A stretch of DNA of 64,000 bases, taken from Paragorgia papillata. Its lineage: Eukaryota; Cnidaria; Anthozoa; Scleralcyonacea; Coralliidae. Location: NCBI GenBank assembly GCA_035771165.1, contig JAWNZC010000222.1:1116001-1180000 (forward strand), read 5' to 3'. Shown piece by piece: positions 1 through 11,199 of the stretch. Made by a program: the position numbers and the translations under genes. The notes under the pieces were generated by a model that was not told the origin of the DNA, searched no databases, and was given only the letters and a program-made list of their open reading frames with translations. The stretch's first letter is position 1, and every line of letters begins with the position of its first letter.

Positions 1-3000
1 CTCAATATATTTTCAAATGATTCGCCGCGGTTTATCCTGATCCATTCTGCCCTTTTTACAGCTGTTTTTTCCATAAATGAATTAACTTGCGTGGTTGGAG
101 ATATATTGTGCTTTAGCCACTCTACCATACACTGAAACTGCTCATTAGATATATCAGATTCTAGAAATAAATAAATAGTCTACAGCATACAAAAAACGCA
201 CCAACACAGTAAAGGATGCACAATGAGAAATTACATCATACTGTACCTGGTAAAGTAGGAACAACCAATTTTGAGGATGAATGAGAAGTAGTAGTTGAAG
301 CAACAACCTTCACATTGTAACTACGCCTGACATTTCTTAGGCGCTCCTCTATCCATCCTGTCGAAGAATGTTGTCCTTTTCCAGGACTATACCAAGCTTC
401 CTGTATAAAATATACTGTAATTATTATCTATAATTTTAATATCAATATATAGCTACATGTATACAGTATATAATTATACAGTATACTAGCTGTTACAGCT
501 ATATGCAATGTTTAACTATATAACATTTCATTTCATATGCATGTACTAGTACTTACAAAACCTTGACCTTCATCATCTTTAAGTGATGGGAACTCATCAA
601 TTATGGCTTTAGCCATTCTGGCCTTCACTTCACATTTAGGCCTAGTAAGATAATTGAAATTAAAAAATCTCTTTTAAGAGAATTATACCTGGCATTTTAA
701 GTAATAGTCAAGCAATTAATATACAGATTAGACTCAGTTATTCTGATTAAGTATCAACTTCTGTCCTCGAAACTAATTACACTTGCACAGTCTGCAGTAG
801 CAAATACATGTATATTGTACATGCAATAATTTGTAGACTACACACCTATCTCCAAAGTGTTGTATTATGTGTGCAACAGCTATTCGAACCAACTTCACTC
901 GGCTCATTCTTGTCAGTGCACCTTTCTCTATTTCAGAAATGATGGGTTCCCCAACAGCTGAATTCTCCATCAACATAGCTCGTACATTCTGAAAAAAACC
1001 ATCAGTAATGGTTGTTAAGCTGGTTTTCCACTAAGTGATTTTTTATACACGAAACGACTTTCTATTGTTCGAATTCAATAAATTTCTACACACAGGCTAA
1101 TAAATTTCAGAATAGTTCCAGCTGATCAGATCTCAGAAAACAAAAGAAAGAGTTTAAGCTGCACTGGCCACCCACCCTGTCGACATCCCAGTGGGTCCCA
1201 GACTCTTGGTGTTCCCCCTGTCATGCGTGATTGCTCGTTTGAAAGGAAGGAGCACGCCATGAGAATTGCACCCTTTTATTAGCTGACAGTTGCAGCTTAG
1301 CCAATCAAAACAAAATATCCGAGGCATAGCAACACTGCAATTCAACAGCTAATAGTGATAGTAATTTTTTTGGAGTTCTACTTAATCGGTAAAATTTCTT
1401 GTAAAATATGGGAGTAATGGGACTATTGTGTAAAAATTAGTGGTGGGCTGTAGTTACGACTGCTGGGCAGCACATCCACTGCCGCCCACTGTGGCCACAA
1501 CCCTGTGTACATTGTTTTCTGCAGGATATTAGCTAAGAGACCAGACTTTGTTACAACACAAGAGAACCCTTCCCATATTGTTACATACTTAATGTATACA
1601 TCCTGTAAATACACAAAACTGCCACTTACAAAATCAGACTTAAACTTCTTTTGTGGTCTCATGCTATTACAGTTGTCCTCTTTATTTGCTTGGGATGGGC
1701 CTGCATTAAAACTACAAGGGGGGCTGCACTCCATTCCAGTGTTGTCTGAGTCAGTTTGTATCGGTGGAAGCTATATAGTAAATATGATGTAAATAAAAAC
1801 AGTATATTGGTTTCAAAGTATAAAAATAATTATGTAGTAATAAGTAATTACCAGTAATAAATAATATTCAAAAAACAAATGGGTTGGTACTTGGTAACTA
1901 AGTAAGAACTAATTGTGTAACATCAACCTATGAATAAAATTATTTCTACAGTACGCCCTATTATAAGCCCCCACAGATTAGGTTTCTGGGGTTTCCCAAA
2001 TTTTTAGGGTTTATATATGGGTTTAGCGCCTGTTCATATGGAGCCGAGTTACCCGGCAAACCGAGTTACCCACCACAGTATAGAAATTCAATGCAGAGTG
2101 TTTATATGAGACAGGCGGGTAACTCGGCTAGCCGAGATCCCAGCAAAACAGCCGAGAGCTCGGCATGCTGGGATGAAAATATTCCCATATAAACACTCTC
2201 TTGCCGGGTAACTCGGCTAGCCGAGTTGAATTCGTCACAACAGCGCACGCGCCACTTATCAAGACAATAGGAAACTACTCATGGAATGTGAAACCATTAT
2301 AATGCGTGGGCAGCTTTGACGAGTAACTCGTCTCATATGAACACTCATCTTTTTTCAACTCGGCTTGCCAGGTAACTCGCCTAGCCGGGTAACTCGGCTC
2401 CATATAAACAGGCCCTTAAAGAAAACGCCGCAACTTTACACAAATAGCCTTGAAAATGTTCAAAATGTATACTTATACAAATGAAGATTTCGTATTAAAA
2501 CGAAGCATCTTCAAATGATTATTTTCTTAATTCGCTTTAAACTCAAGTCATTTCAGGGTTTGAAATGCCTGGGCGCCGCCATCTTGTTTTGATGAAGCGT
2601 TAGTGAGCTCTAATAATTATGCATGATTAAACGCGTCATCAAAACAAGATGGCGGTGCCCAGGCATTTCAAACCCCGAAATGATTTGAGTTTAAAGCGAA
2701 TTAAAAAGTAATCATTTGAAGATTTAATACAAAATCTTGATTTGTAAGTACATTTTGAAGGCTATATTTGTCAAAACTTGCGGGGTTTGACGTTTCCTGT
2801 AATATTAATTTGTTGTTTCCATAGCTGGCGTAGAATACTTACTGTGCTAAATTGTAACAAGTAGGAATAGACCAATTGCAAAATATGGCAGCAATGTCAT
2901 AAAAGTAAGGCTTTTAGTGTTAAATACTGTTGCTAGGACCAGATACATGGTTAGCTAGTTTATTATTCCGAACTTGTTATAGTCAGAAACTTTCCAAAGA

Positions 3001-6000
3001 GTTTTTACCCAATTTTTCGAATCTAGCAATCGAATTTGTAAATGCATGCCAACATGTCTAGACTATAATCATTTTAACATGAAGTACAGTGTAGCAGCAT
3101 TTTAGTCATGAATGTAATAATTTCATTGCAATCACTAATAAGATTCAGACAATTCACCATGCACTGGTGCTACTGTGCATAATATCCTGTATACTGTTAA
3201 AACAATATGCATTATACCTGTAACTTGATAAAATGCGGCTATAAAACAGCATGTATTATATATGACTTCAAATGACTTATCAATTGATTGAGATGTTAAA
3301 ATTGAGTAAAAACTCTTTGAATACATTCCGTCACTACAACTTTATAAGCCATCTAAGGAAAACTGGTTTATAACCGGGGCAAAACTGAAAAGAAAAACTT
3401 GTCCTGAAACTTAAGCCAGTATTACTTTTCAATTTTCCTGTGAATCACCCAAAATGCACCGTTTTCCCAAAGGAGTTTACAGGGACCATATATTTGGCCC
3501 TAATCACAGTAAACCCTAAACAGCATTGCAATTTATGACATCACCACAATATTATTTTGCAATCAAGTGTATTCCATTTAGTGAATCCTGTGTCTTAAAA
3601 CAATGAAAAGATGCGACTCTTCGGTCTGGTCATATGACTTGGCTGCATGGTATGGTTGGTAATCCAGCAGATTTTCCACACAATTTATGTTCCATAATCT
3701 CTGCACTTGTGGTTCTTGCACTACATAGGAGTGTGAGTGTCGATCAAACTTCACAAGGTGAAGTGGCTCAGTAACCAGTTTAATTCCATCCTCCATACAA
3801 ATCACATAAACAATCCTTTGAAAAACAGGTTCAAGTTCGTCTGTTTTTCCAGTAACAACCACCATATTCTTCTGATACTTATTTCCATGGACAACACACC
3901 ATTTTGCAAGATAAACCTCATCCAAAAGATGAGCACCAAGTGCAGCCTCCAAAATCCTGGCATTTGGCAACGAAGCCACAAGAACAGACGACCCTGGCCC
4001 AACCTCCTGATCCCTTTTGACAAGATCTTTTGCACTCATATTATAACAGAAGTACATCTGCTGTCTATAGCTGAGTGTCTTGAGAATGTTCCTGAAATTG
4101 CACACTATATGGCCCAAACGTTTAAAGAATCCATGCTTAGCTTCAAACCGCATTGTCCAGTAGCGTATGAGGGGCCCAAGCATGCGGATCTGACGAGGAT
4201 AGTGTGTCATGAAGTGGTGTTTGGGCTTTAGATGGCGTGCTGGGAATAACTCTAAGAACAGCTGATGGTGTTCATTGATAAGGTGCTTGAGAAACAGTGT
4301 TTCCTCTACAGTTACTTCATATGAAAATATGATGTCCATGCAGTCTAACAGTAATAATAACAATTCAAAGTATTCATTATCTTCAGGTACTCTGTCACCA
4401 ATTAGCAGAGGAATATGACGTACCAGACACCACATTTGTGCAGCTGTTTGATGAGTTGGACCATCTGGGGTTTGCAGTTTGGAAGCAGAAATAACAGAGG
4501 GCTTATTTTTTAAATCTTGTAATCCATAGTCAAAGCTGGTAACCCTGCTATTCAATAAATCTAAAGTGAAAAAGCCTTCTTGTATCAACACAGCAAGGAC
4601 AAGATGAACCTCCAAACTGCAAATGCCTTCCAAAAGATCATGCATTATGTCAGGAGCAATGTTATTTGTTACATGGAAATTTTCGACATCATTAAGAAGG
4701 CACGAGGACTTTACACCGGTCATTGCTGGATTATTAATGCCAATGTCAACTGCATGATCCTCTTCTGTCCGAAGGACATCTGGTCTCTCAATTGAGGAGT
4801 ACCATGTGTCATTCCTGTGCATCTTGCAGTGCCTGCAATAATGGTTGCCAACGAAACTTTCCACATATCCACAAATACCATTGACACCAAGGTTGTCACC
4901 TGAAACCTGAGCAATGCTCACTTTAACAGTTCCATTGTACACATCACTGTCAATGTGCACACCATCAGTCTCCAGCTTCTTAATATCATCAACAAGAGGC
5001 CTCAGAATAGCGTCATAACCATATGTCTTCACATCTCCAGCATTAAACATTGAAACAAGAAAGCAATTGGACAAGGATGAGCGATATTTAGGGGGTATGT
5101 TCATTATTGTGCAGTAGACCACTCCAATCTTATGCAGACCTGCCTTGGAGCCAAGAGGATTAGCAACCTCACACTCATCAACATACAAGAGAAGCTGAAG
5201 ATTTTGTGGATTGGAAAAGAAATTGTGCTCTTTACAGTATTGGCCATCATTGAAATCTCTTAAAATGCCATCATTACTGCATTGATACTGTAACACAGTA
5301 GACATAAAGTTTTTGCTCTCGAGAATGCATTTCAAAAGTTTCTGAATTGGTATATACTGAAAAGTAATATGCTTGGCATGTTGTTCGACATGACCAGTTG
5401 TTCTGTTGTGATGTGGGAAATATCCAACACCAATTGGTACTTCCACAGGCTTGATAAAGAAACCAGAATTTTCAAAATATTTATTTTGCTGGTATGAATT
5501 TTGAATATGCTGATATGGAACTTCACAATTTTGAAAGGTTTCAAGCAAATTTTGAACTTCTTCATCATCTTCACCAAATCCCCTTTCTGACAAAAATTTG
5601 GATGTTCTTTCCCGTAAACCACCAACAATGTCTTGGAACATATTAGAAGACTGTGCAACAACCATATCTATGGTTGATTGGACCACACTACTTGAAGATT
5701 TCATTTGAGCAATACCAACTGCCGCCATTTCAGTTAGTTTTTCCTGGTTGAACACATCACATATATTATCTTCCTCATCTGAACCATTACAATTGGGATC
5801 ACTATCATTGCTACCATTTAGTCCCCTATTATTATCATCATCGTCATCGTGCAAATCCTCTTGGTCACTCTGAATTGATTCATGATGTCTATCGATATGT
5901 CGTTTTAGTGCATATCGGTACCTAAAAGTACGCTTACATCCATCTTGTGAACAAGTAATGGCACATGTGAACGAATCTCCAAAAATAAGTGCATGTGTGT

Positions 6001-8092
6001 TTTTTAGATGTGACATAAGTGTAGTAGAATCTCCATTAATAATATGGCCACACTTGGGACAGACATAACCCATGATAGTCAAATTAGTTTAAATAGTTCC
6101 AGTTGAATTTAATTATCTGCTGATTACCTTGTCACCTTTGAGCTTCTTCAGCTTTGCTGAAAACTTCATTCGTGGTCCAACAGCTTTGATCATCTCCTTA
6201 ATTGTCTCATCATCCAGTAGTAGAAATGCCTCCTCATCAATACAATTCTCTATAAAGCCAAAAAAGAAATAGGTTAAAATTTATATAATTATAGTAACTA
6301 TGCAGTCCCACAAGTAATGATTTCCTGAGGAATTAATGCATGAGCACTTAAAGAACAAAGGCACTAGCTTTGGTAATTGTTTTAGTTGTATTTTTATGTT
6401 TCAACTTCACAAGAAAAAACAACAAGATTAAACATTAAAAACCCCAGAGTTGTCAACATCAGTCAATTCCAGTGATGCCCATCCCCCCCCCCTGGCCACC
6501 CCCAGGCATTGATAATTTTTTCATATTTTAATGTAAATTCCCTGGGGTTGGGCACCATCGAAGATAAAAATACCCCCACCCTGGGGGTAGATTAAAATAT
6601 ACTTCCCAAGTAAATTTACTAGTAGATGCATGTAGAATGTATTTTGTAATGATTTTGTAAAAGGCCCATCTACACGCAATGATTTTTCTTCAGGACTATC
6701 ATATCCTAATGAATCTCTTTGACTCACGATCGCAAGCGAGACATTCTGCACATAGAAACAACTGCATGATCATAACAGTAAGATCATGCCTTATATTATT
6801 GTTGTGTACTATAAACAATACTATATTTTTATGCACACAACCCAAAATTTCACAACCCAAATGTATTGCTCTTTAACAGTTTTTACGGATTGATCACCAG
6901 ACAAGGGTAGATGACTGCTACATATAAATATATAATACTTATACAATAAGAAGAAAGATCAGCATGCATTGGAGAAACCGTGCGGTTTTAGTTATTCTCC
7001 CAGAATAAAAACACCTGTGACAAATGCCCTGCCCTAATGCCTGGGGCTACACAAATACCCGGTCCCCAGGGAGATATGGACACTACAAATTCCCCCACTC
7101 CCATGACAAAAAAGCTTGGAAATACCTGGCACTGTCTGGGGGGGGGGGGGGGATGGACAACACTGGATTTGACTGATGCATAAAACATCAAAACACATGC
7201 AAGAGTAAAACATTAAAACACCAGAGTTAAACAATAAAACACCAGAGTTAAACATTAAAACACAAGGGTAAAACATTGAAACACAAGAATAAAACATTAA
7301 AACACAAGAATAAAACATTAAAACACTAGAGTTATACATTAAAACACTAGAGTTGGACGTTAAAACACCAGAGTTAACTAAACCACCAGAGTTGAACATT
7401 AAAACACCAGAATTAAACATTAAAACACAAGAGTAAAACATTAAAACACAACAATAAAACATTAAAATACAAGAATAAAAGATTAAAACACAAGAATAAA
7501 AGATTAAAGCACAAGAATAAAACATTAAAAGACAAGAATAAAACATTAAAACACAAGAATAAAACATTAAAACACTAGAGTTCTACATTAAAACACTAGA
7601 GTTGGACGTTAAAACACCAGAGTTAACTAAAATACCAGAGTTGGACATTAAAACACCAGAGTTGGACATTAAAACACCAAGTTAAACATTAAAACACAAG
7701 AAAAAAATATTAAAACACTAGAGTTATACATTAAAACACTAGAGTTGGACGTTAAAACACCAGAGTTAACTAAAACACCAGAGTTGGACATTAAAACACC
7801 AGAGTTAAACATTAAAACACCAGATCGAGTTGAACATTAAAACACCAGAGTTGGACATTAAAACACAAGATTGAACATTAAAACACCAGAGGTGAACACT
7901 TTAAACACAGTTTAAAACGTTAAACATCACTATAAAGAGTCAACACGTCAACAAAAGGTGTAAAAAAGTGCTTTGTCGTCGTTTCCCGCCCAAACATAAA
8001 ATCAAGTTTTTCTAAAATTTACCTTCAAATACGTCTTTTAAAGTGACCAACTTCCATTCCTCCAGTTTTTCGGCAACAAAACTATCCATCAT
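1..8092 (-). CDS. SAM-domain protein gene (SAMD3-like), 7 exons, 3' end off the window
   Basis: Exons read on the minus strand at 8092-8023, 6249-6128, 1770-1630, 988-846, 641-557, 400-247 and 160-1 (partial). Every junction has GT donor and AG acceptor and the phases match throughout (1,0,0,2,0,1), giving 291 codons so far. Exons 1-2 encode a sterile alpha motif domain (residues 1-64) starting MMDSFVAEKLEEWKL, with a conserved leucine-rich second half. Exon 3 is a polar linker (47 residues). Exons 4-6 carry the block KLVRIAVAHIIQHFGD, then DEFPSLKDDEG and GWIEERLRNVRR, which I recognise from invertebrate and fish proteins annotated as SAM domain-containing protein 3-like. The SAM call is firm; the SAMD3 label is from memory of the family. 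Function is unknown; SAM domains usually mediate protein or RNA binding. Two adjacent ATGs (8092 and 8089) could start it. Introns 1 (1.77 kb) and 2 (4.36 kb) are swollen by repeats; the later ones are 86-641 bp and the 641-bp intron (989-1629) holds nothing recognisable. Confidence 0.78.
2022..2420. mobile_element. MITE with about 30-bp terminal inverted repeats, intron 2
   Basis: The left end at 2028 (GCCTGTTCATATGGAGCC) is matched by its reverse complement ending at 2413 with one difference over about 30 bp. The ends sit inside TTTA and TAAA flanks. The interior repeats short GGGTAACTCGGCTAGCCGAG-type words in both orientations, as subterminal repeats of DNA transposons do. It has no ORF and is therefore non-autonomous. 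Superfamily not assigned. Confidence 0.7.
2421..2799. repeat. foldback element, arms about 180 bp
   Basis: The left arm (2421-2603) and right arm (2634-2799) are reverse complements at high identity, sharing for example AAATGCCTGGGC and the CCATCTTGTTTTGATGA block. The central spacer is about 30 bp. It lies directly against the preceding MITE in intron 2 of the SAM gene. RNA from this strand would form a long hairpin. Confidence 0.75.
2800..3577. other. intronic stretch without recognisable features
   Basis: AT-rich intron 2 sequence between the foldback and the stop codon of the transposase ORF. The small ORFs here have no family signal, splice context or repeat structure that I can see. 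It would hold the 3' UTR of the transposase if that ORF is transcribed. Confidence 0.5.
3578..6073 (-). CDS. C2H2 zinc-finger Tnp2/CACTA-like transposase, intact, intronless
   Basis: Open from ATG at 6073 to the stop at 3578 (831 residues). An in-frame TAA 15 bases upstream rules out an extension. Two zinc fingers open the protein: C5, C8, H22, H27 and C41, C46, H59, H63. A strongly acidic stretch (about 72-110) follows. Transposase-like blocks are YVDECEVANPLGSK (about 296), a GDN and C-x2-C knuckle (about 391-415), APDIMHDLLEG (about 473) and RYWTMRFEAKHG (about 640). This order is that of Tnp2-related (CACTA-type) proteins common in cnidarians, sponges and fish. The expected role is DNA cut-and-paste, with D297 and E643 as candidate acidic residues; catalytic status is unproven. 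It lies in the same orientation inside intron 2 of the SAM gene, only 54 bp past the exon 2 donor, so little room remains for its own terminal repeat or promoter. It may be a domesticated or co-transcribed gene. Confidence 0.8.
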   Translation of the reverse strand: MGYVCPKCGHIINGDSTTLMSHLKNTHALIFGDSFTCAITCSQDGCKRTFRYRYALKRHIDRHHESIQSDQEDLHDDDDDNNRGLNGSNDSDPNCNGSDEEDNICDVFNQEKLTEMAAVGIAQMKSSSSVVQSTIDMVVAQSSNMFQDIVGGLRERTSKFLSERGFGEDDEEVQNLLETFQNCEVPYQHIQNSYQQNKYFENSGFFIKPVEVPIGVGYFPHHNRTTGHVEQHAKHITFQYIPIQKLLKCILESKNFMSTVLQYQCSNDGILRDFNDGQYCKEHNFFSNPQNLQLLLYVDECEVANPLGSKAGLHKIGVVYCTIMNIPPKYRSSLSNCFLVSMFNAGDVKTYGYDAILRPLVDDIKKLETDGVHIDSDVYNGTVKVSIAQVSGDNLGVNGICGYVESFVGNHYCRHCKMHRNDTWYSSIERPDVLRTEEDHAVDIGINNPAMTGVKSSCLLNDVENFHVTNNIAPDIMHDLLEGICSLEVHLVLAVLIQEGFFTLDLLNSRVTSFDYGLQDLKNKPSVISASKLQTPDGPTHQTAAQMWCLVRHIPLLIGDRVPEDNEYFELLLLLLDCMDIIFSYEVTVEETLFLKHLINEHHQLFLELFPARHLKPKHHFMTHYPRQIRMLGPLIRYWTMRFEAKHGFFKRLGHIVCNFRNILKTLSYRQQMYFCYNMSAKDLVKRDQEVGPGSSVLVASLPNARILEAALGAHLLDEVYLAKWCVVHGNKYQKNMVVVTGKTDELEPVFQRIVYVICMEDGIKLVTEPLHLVKFDRHSHSYVVQEPQVQRLWNINCVENLLDYQPYHAAKSYDQTEESHLFIVLRHRIH
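6250..7137. other. intron 1 of the SAM gene, distal part
   Basis: No gene is visible. C-runs at 6483-6491 and repeated CCCTGGGG/CCCCAGGG words at 6500-6600 and 7020-7070 hint at old repeat ends, but no clean terminal inverted repeat could be paired. Confidence 0.4.
7138..7925. repeat. poly-G run and 18-19-bp minisatellite
   Basis: A run of 15 G (7138-7152) precedes about 40 copies of an 18-19-bp unit, consensus ACATTAAAACACCAGAGTT, from about 7180 to 7925. Variants with CAAGAATAA alternate with CAGAGTT variants in blocks, so higher-order copies exist (a similar segment recurs near 7330, 7580 and 7740). The repeat lies in intron 1 of the SAM gene. Reading it on the minus strand yields MFYSCVLMFYSC-type ORFs, which are a product of the repeat and not genes. 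Confidence 0.9.
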
Positions 8093-9035
8093 ACTACCGT
8101 GTCATTTCGTTTTCGTGAATTAAGCATCAAATACCTTCGAAAGCAGACTTTCTTTACAATGGCGGCGAAAAAGTGAGCTGTGACCGTGAGCAGATCGGAT
8201 CAGCTGATCGGGTGACAACCAATCACAAGCAAGATGATATTTTTTCACCAGATTTATGTTGTAGCGATTTTGCAGCGATTATGCAGTTAAGATTTGTTAA
8301 GATATTAACCAGGATGTTTGTTACAAACAACCAGGATAGGGTTAAAAAAAATTCACCAGGATATTTTCACCAGATATTTTTTAGAGTGTATTTACGAGCG
8401 AGCTGTGAACTAGGTAGGTGTGGAAGAGCTAGAGAGATAATCTTGTTACTCGGGCTACTCAGTACTGTGGTAGGATCTATGGCTATGCGCCTTGCCTGAT
8501 CAATAGTAGCCTCCTTTTGTTCGGGAACAAAAGCCCACAAGACTTCTGCGAAGGAGGCTAGATCAATACTTGGTTATACGATCTTTAGATATTTACTTTG
8601 TCGGTAAAGCTGAGTGTTGTAATCTTTACTCGTTCAGCTTTGTTTTGATCTGTGTTTAGTTATCTCAGAGTGAACTGCGATTTGATAGTCTTTCAATCCC
8701 GTGGTACTGTTTAACGTTTTTTCATTTAAATATCGTTTATATAGATTGTGTTTTTAAATCGCATCCCTCAACTTTCGACCACCAAACGTTGAAACTTCCT
8801 CTGGAGCCAAAACCTTGCAGTGGCAATAATATTCAGTGAGGTGTCCAGTTGAGGCCTCGGATAGCATTAACAAGAAGACAAACAAGAACTGATACAGCTG
8901 ACAGAGTTATTTTCTTTGTTACGTTGGTAAATTTTTGGCATAGTGTGAACACTCGTTAAACCGTCAAGAAATTCGAAGGGATTGTGTAAACAAACGACTT
9001 TCTGCCGTTTTGCTGAAGTAGCGCTATCGCGTGAC
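8093..9035. other. upstream region of the SAM gene
   Basis: The promoter and 5' UTR of the SAM gene should lie in the first few hundred bases, but no TATA box or other decisive element is visible. A weak inverted repeat pairs TAGCCTCCTT (about 8505) with AAGGAGGCTA (about 8545). Nothing else is recognisable. Confidence 0.35.
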
Positions 9036-9256
9036 CTTCTATGCGTACATAGTAACTTAGGTTAGATATACTGCCGAAACAGAGAACGTAGGAATCTAAC
9101 GTTTCTCTCTGACGAAGGGCCTTCGCTCGAAACGTTAGATTCCTACGTTCTCTGTTTCGGCAGTATATCTAACCTAAGTTACTATATTTCGATTGTTGTT
9201 TCAACACTGCCTACGCAGCACGCTACTTTTATTTCACTAATCTTCTATGCGTACAT
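9036..9256. mobile_element. palindromic short insertion with 15-bp target duplication
   Basis: The 15-mer CTTCTATGCGTACAT occurs at 9036-9050 and again at 9242-9256, framing a 191-bp insertion (9051-9241). Most of the insertion is a perfect palindrome with 55-bp arms (9050-9104 and 9130-9184). Its loop and right arm read CTGACGA, a short hairpin, then GAAACGTT, which is hammerhead-like and resembles motifs elsewhere in the window. No coding capacity. The long direct repeat argues for retro-type integration. Confidence 0.7.
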
Positions 9257-9294
9257 GTATCTGCGCCAAACCCACCACTGTGAGAATCTTGTCA

Positions 9295-9376
9295 AGATCT
9301 TGTCTGATCTTGTAAGTTCGAATCTTATAAGATTTTTACACGTAGATCTTATAAGATTTTAGCGAGATCTTATAAG
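9295..9376. repeat. cluster of AGATCTTATAAGAT palindromes
   Basis: The self-complementary word AGATCTTATAAGAT or close variants recur at about 9325, 9345 and 9365. A short, locally palindromic repeat of unknown role. Confidence 0.6.
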
Positions 9377-9579
9377 ATAATTAAAGAGAAAGTACACGTT
9401 CTCTGACCAAAATAATTTTTTATCATGACTCACAAAAACTGTGGTAGATCACACTCACAAGTTTACTATAAGTGTTTTAGTCAAAAACTTTGTCGGAAAT
9501 ATAGAATTTAACGGCTAGCAGCCGTATTGGGAATTTGGGATATATCTTCATTGCAGTTGAGCCACCGGATACCGCGTGT

Positions 9580-10075
9580 TTAAAGTATACCCCTGAATCG
9601 TCTGTAGGTTTGTGCCATTCACGAATCTTCTACAGTTAGATAGAGCGTTAAATTATGTACAACATATGTGTATTAGAAAACATGGTATAGAATAGCAACG
9701 GAGAAAAGGCTATTTGAACTGACATGAGCGCAAATATCAAATTGCATTATTACGCTATTTACTTGGCGTACGGTCAAACGCGGTCATATTTAAAAGTATA
9801 TCTCTGAATCGTCTGTAGGTTTGTGCCATTTGGGAAACTTGCACGGTTAGATAGAGCGTTAAATTCTAGAATAGCAACGGAAAAAAAATTATTTGAACTG
9901 AGATGAGCGCAAATATCAAATTGCATTATTATGCATCACTTGGCGTACGGTCAAACGCAATCATTTTAAAGTATCCCTGAATCGTCTGTAGGTTTGTGCC
10001 ATTAACGAAACTCGTACAGTCAGATAGAACGTTAAATTATGTACAAGATATGTGAATTTGAAAAAATCGTTTAGA
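9580..10075. repeat. three tandem copies of a 175-207-bp unit
   Basis: Units begin near 9580, 9785 and 9967, each with CTGAATCGTCTGTAGGTTTG followed by TTAGATAGAGCGTTAAATT and a GGCGTACGGTCAAACGC block. The third copy is truncated. The array sits inside a dispersed repeat related to 46765-47040 (see below). Confidence 0.85.
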
Positions 10076-10136
10076 ATAGAACCCTGAAAATCGTAGTATT
10101 TTAATCCAAAACTTTGTCGCTTCGGAGGACTTCGTG

Positions 10137-10260
10137 ATATGGCGAACGAAATATTGTAAACACGATCGGATTAAAAATACTTGTTTCCATCGTTCAAACT
10201 GACAGCTCGTAGGTTGACGCCAAAAAATTCTGAGCTTCGATTGTCCCCGATCATGCCCGA
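10137..10260 (-). repeat. dispersed repeat, second copy at 46.8 kb
   Basis: The reverse complement of this segment, including AGCTCAGAATTTTTTGGCG and GAACGATGGAAACAAGTATT, matches 46765-46895. The stretch near 9420-9490 likewise matches 46970-47040, so the three tandem units between them expanded inside this copy or were lost from the other. Confidence 0.8.
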
Positions 10261-10494
10261 TTCACTTGTCGCGCATTGTTTACAGCTACACAAAAACATA
10301 CACACAACACGATAGCAATATATCTGCTGCGCAGATACAAAAACAAACCTTAAAATAAACAGGGAAATACAATAGAGGAGGGTAATCCTTCTAAGAGGGT
10401 AACCCTCTACCTCCATGTTAACAGCACCTATATATTACGCTGTTGATAACGTTCTCTGGTTTTAATATTAATTCGGGTTACGAGCTTTCGGCTA

Positions 10495-10882
10495 CACACG
10501 CAAAAACGCACACTCTGTGTCAGACCTGATGCAGAATGATGTCAGATCTGTTCAGAAAAATGTAGCGACCCCTGATACAGCCTGTTGCAGTATCAGCTAT
10601 GATACACCTATGATATCGTACCTGTATCATACCTGCAGCTACAACAGACTGTTCAGAACAGATTCTGTCAAACTGTATCAGCCTGACACGGTCAGTGCTG
10701 TATATAACAGACTGAACAGGTATGTTGTCTACGGAGCTGTCGCAGTCTGTTAGAAATTCCAACTAAATGTTGATACATCAGCGCTGGTACATTCTGTAGC
10801 TGTCAGGCTGTATCAAGGGTCGCTTCATTTCTCTGAACAGATCTGATATCAGAGCTGATCAGACTGTGCGTTTTTACGTGTG
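10495..10882. mobile_element. 388-bp MITE with TA target duplication, inside the Penelope arm
   Basis: Ends CACACGCAAAAACGCAC and its reverse complement (one mismatch) are flanked by TA at 10493-10494 and 10883-10884. Deleting the element and one TA restores GGCTAGCAG, matching the opposite Penelope arm. TA duplication suggests the Tc1/mariner superfamily. The interior is rich in CTGATACAG / CTGTATCAG words forming secondary palindromes; the ORFs in it are fortuitous. Confidence 0.8.
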
Positions 10883-10968
10883 TAGCAGACTGCAGTCTTC
10901 GACGGGTAGATTACAATGAATAGTGTGACACAAACAACTGGTTACAATTACATACATGGCCAAAAGAA

Positions 10969-11199
10969 GTGATATATGGTGGATCAAACTATATCACATC
11001 CATAAGTGGACCAAATATCGCAAACCATGCTTGGGCGAACGATCATCGAATAGACTTTGAAAACGGCAAGATAATTGACAAAGGCAACTATCGTCACAGA
11101 CCAACTTTAGAATCCTGGCACACCGCAATCACGAAAAACTCAGACAACAACTCAAAACATTTGCCGGAACAATACCGATTTTTAGTCAAGAAACTTTAA
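10969..11199 (+). pseudogene. C-terminal fragment of a Penelope-like polyprotein
   Basis: A 76-codon reading frame. NHAWANDHRIDFENGKIID followed by LESWHTA and LPEQYRFLVKK matches the tail that follows the GIY-YIG nuclease in many invertebrate Penelope-like or related retroelement proteins, as I know them. The reverse transcriptase and the GIY-YIG core itself are absent, so it cannot be functional. The ATG at its left is fortuitous, lying inside the terminal repeat. Confidence 0.65.

Noticed and set aside
1602..1628. A 27-nt micro-intron inside SAM exon 3
   Set aside because: The exon simply ends at the GTAAGT donor (1629); the next exon at 988 continues the protein in phase, while sequence after the supposed micro-intron has no family match.
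6074..6082. Start of the transposase at TTG 6082
   Set aside because: ATG at 6073 is the first methionine after the in-frame TAA; a TTG start is not expected in an animal gene.
7034..7567. Long minus-strand frames of MFYSC-type repeats
   Set aside because: They are produced by the 18-19-bp minisatellite, which happens to lack stops on that strand.
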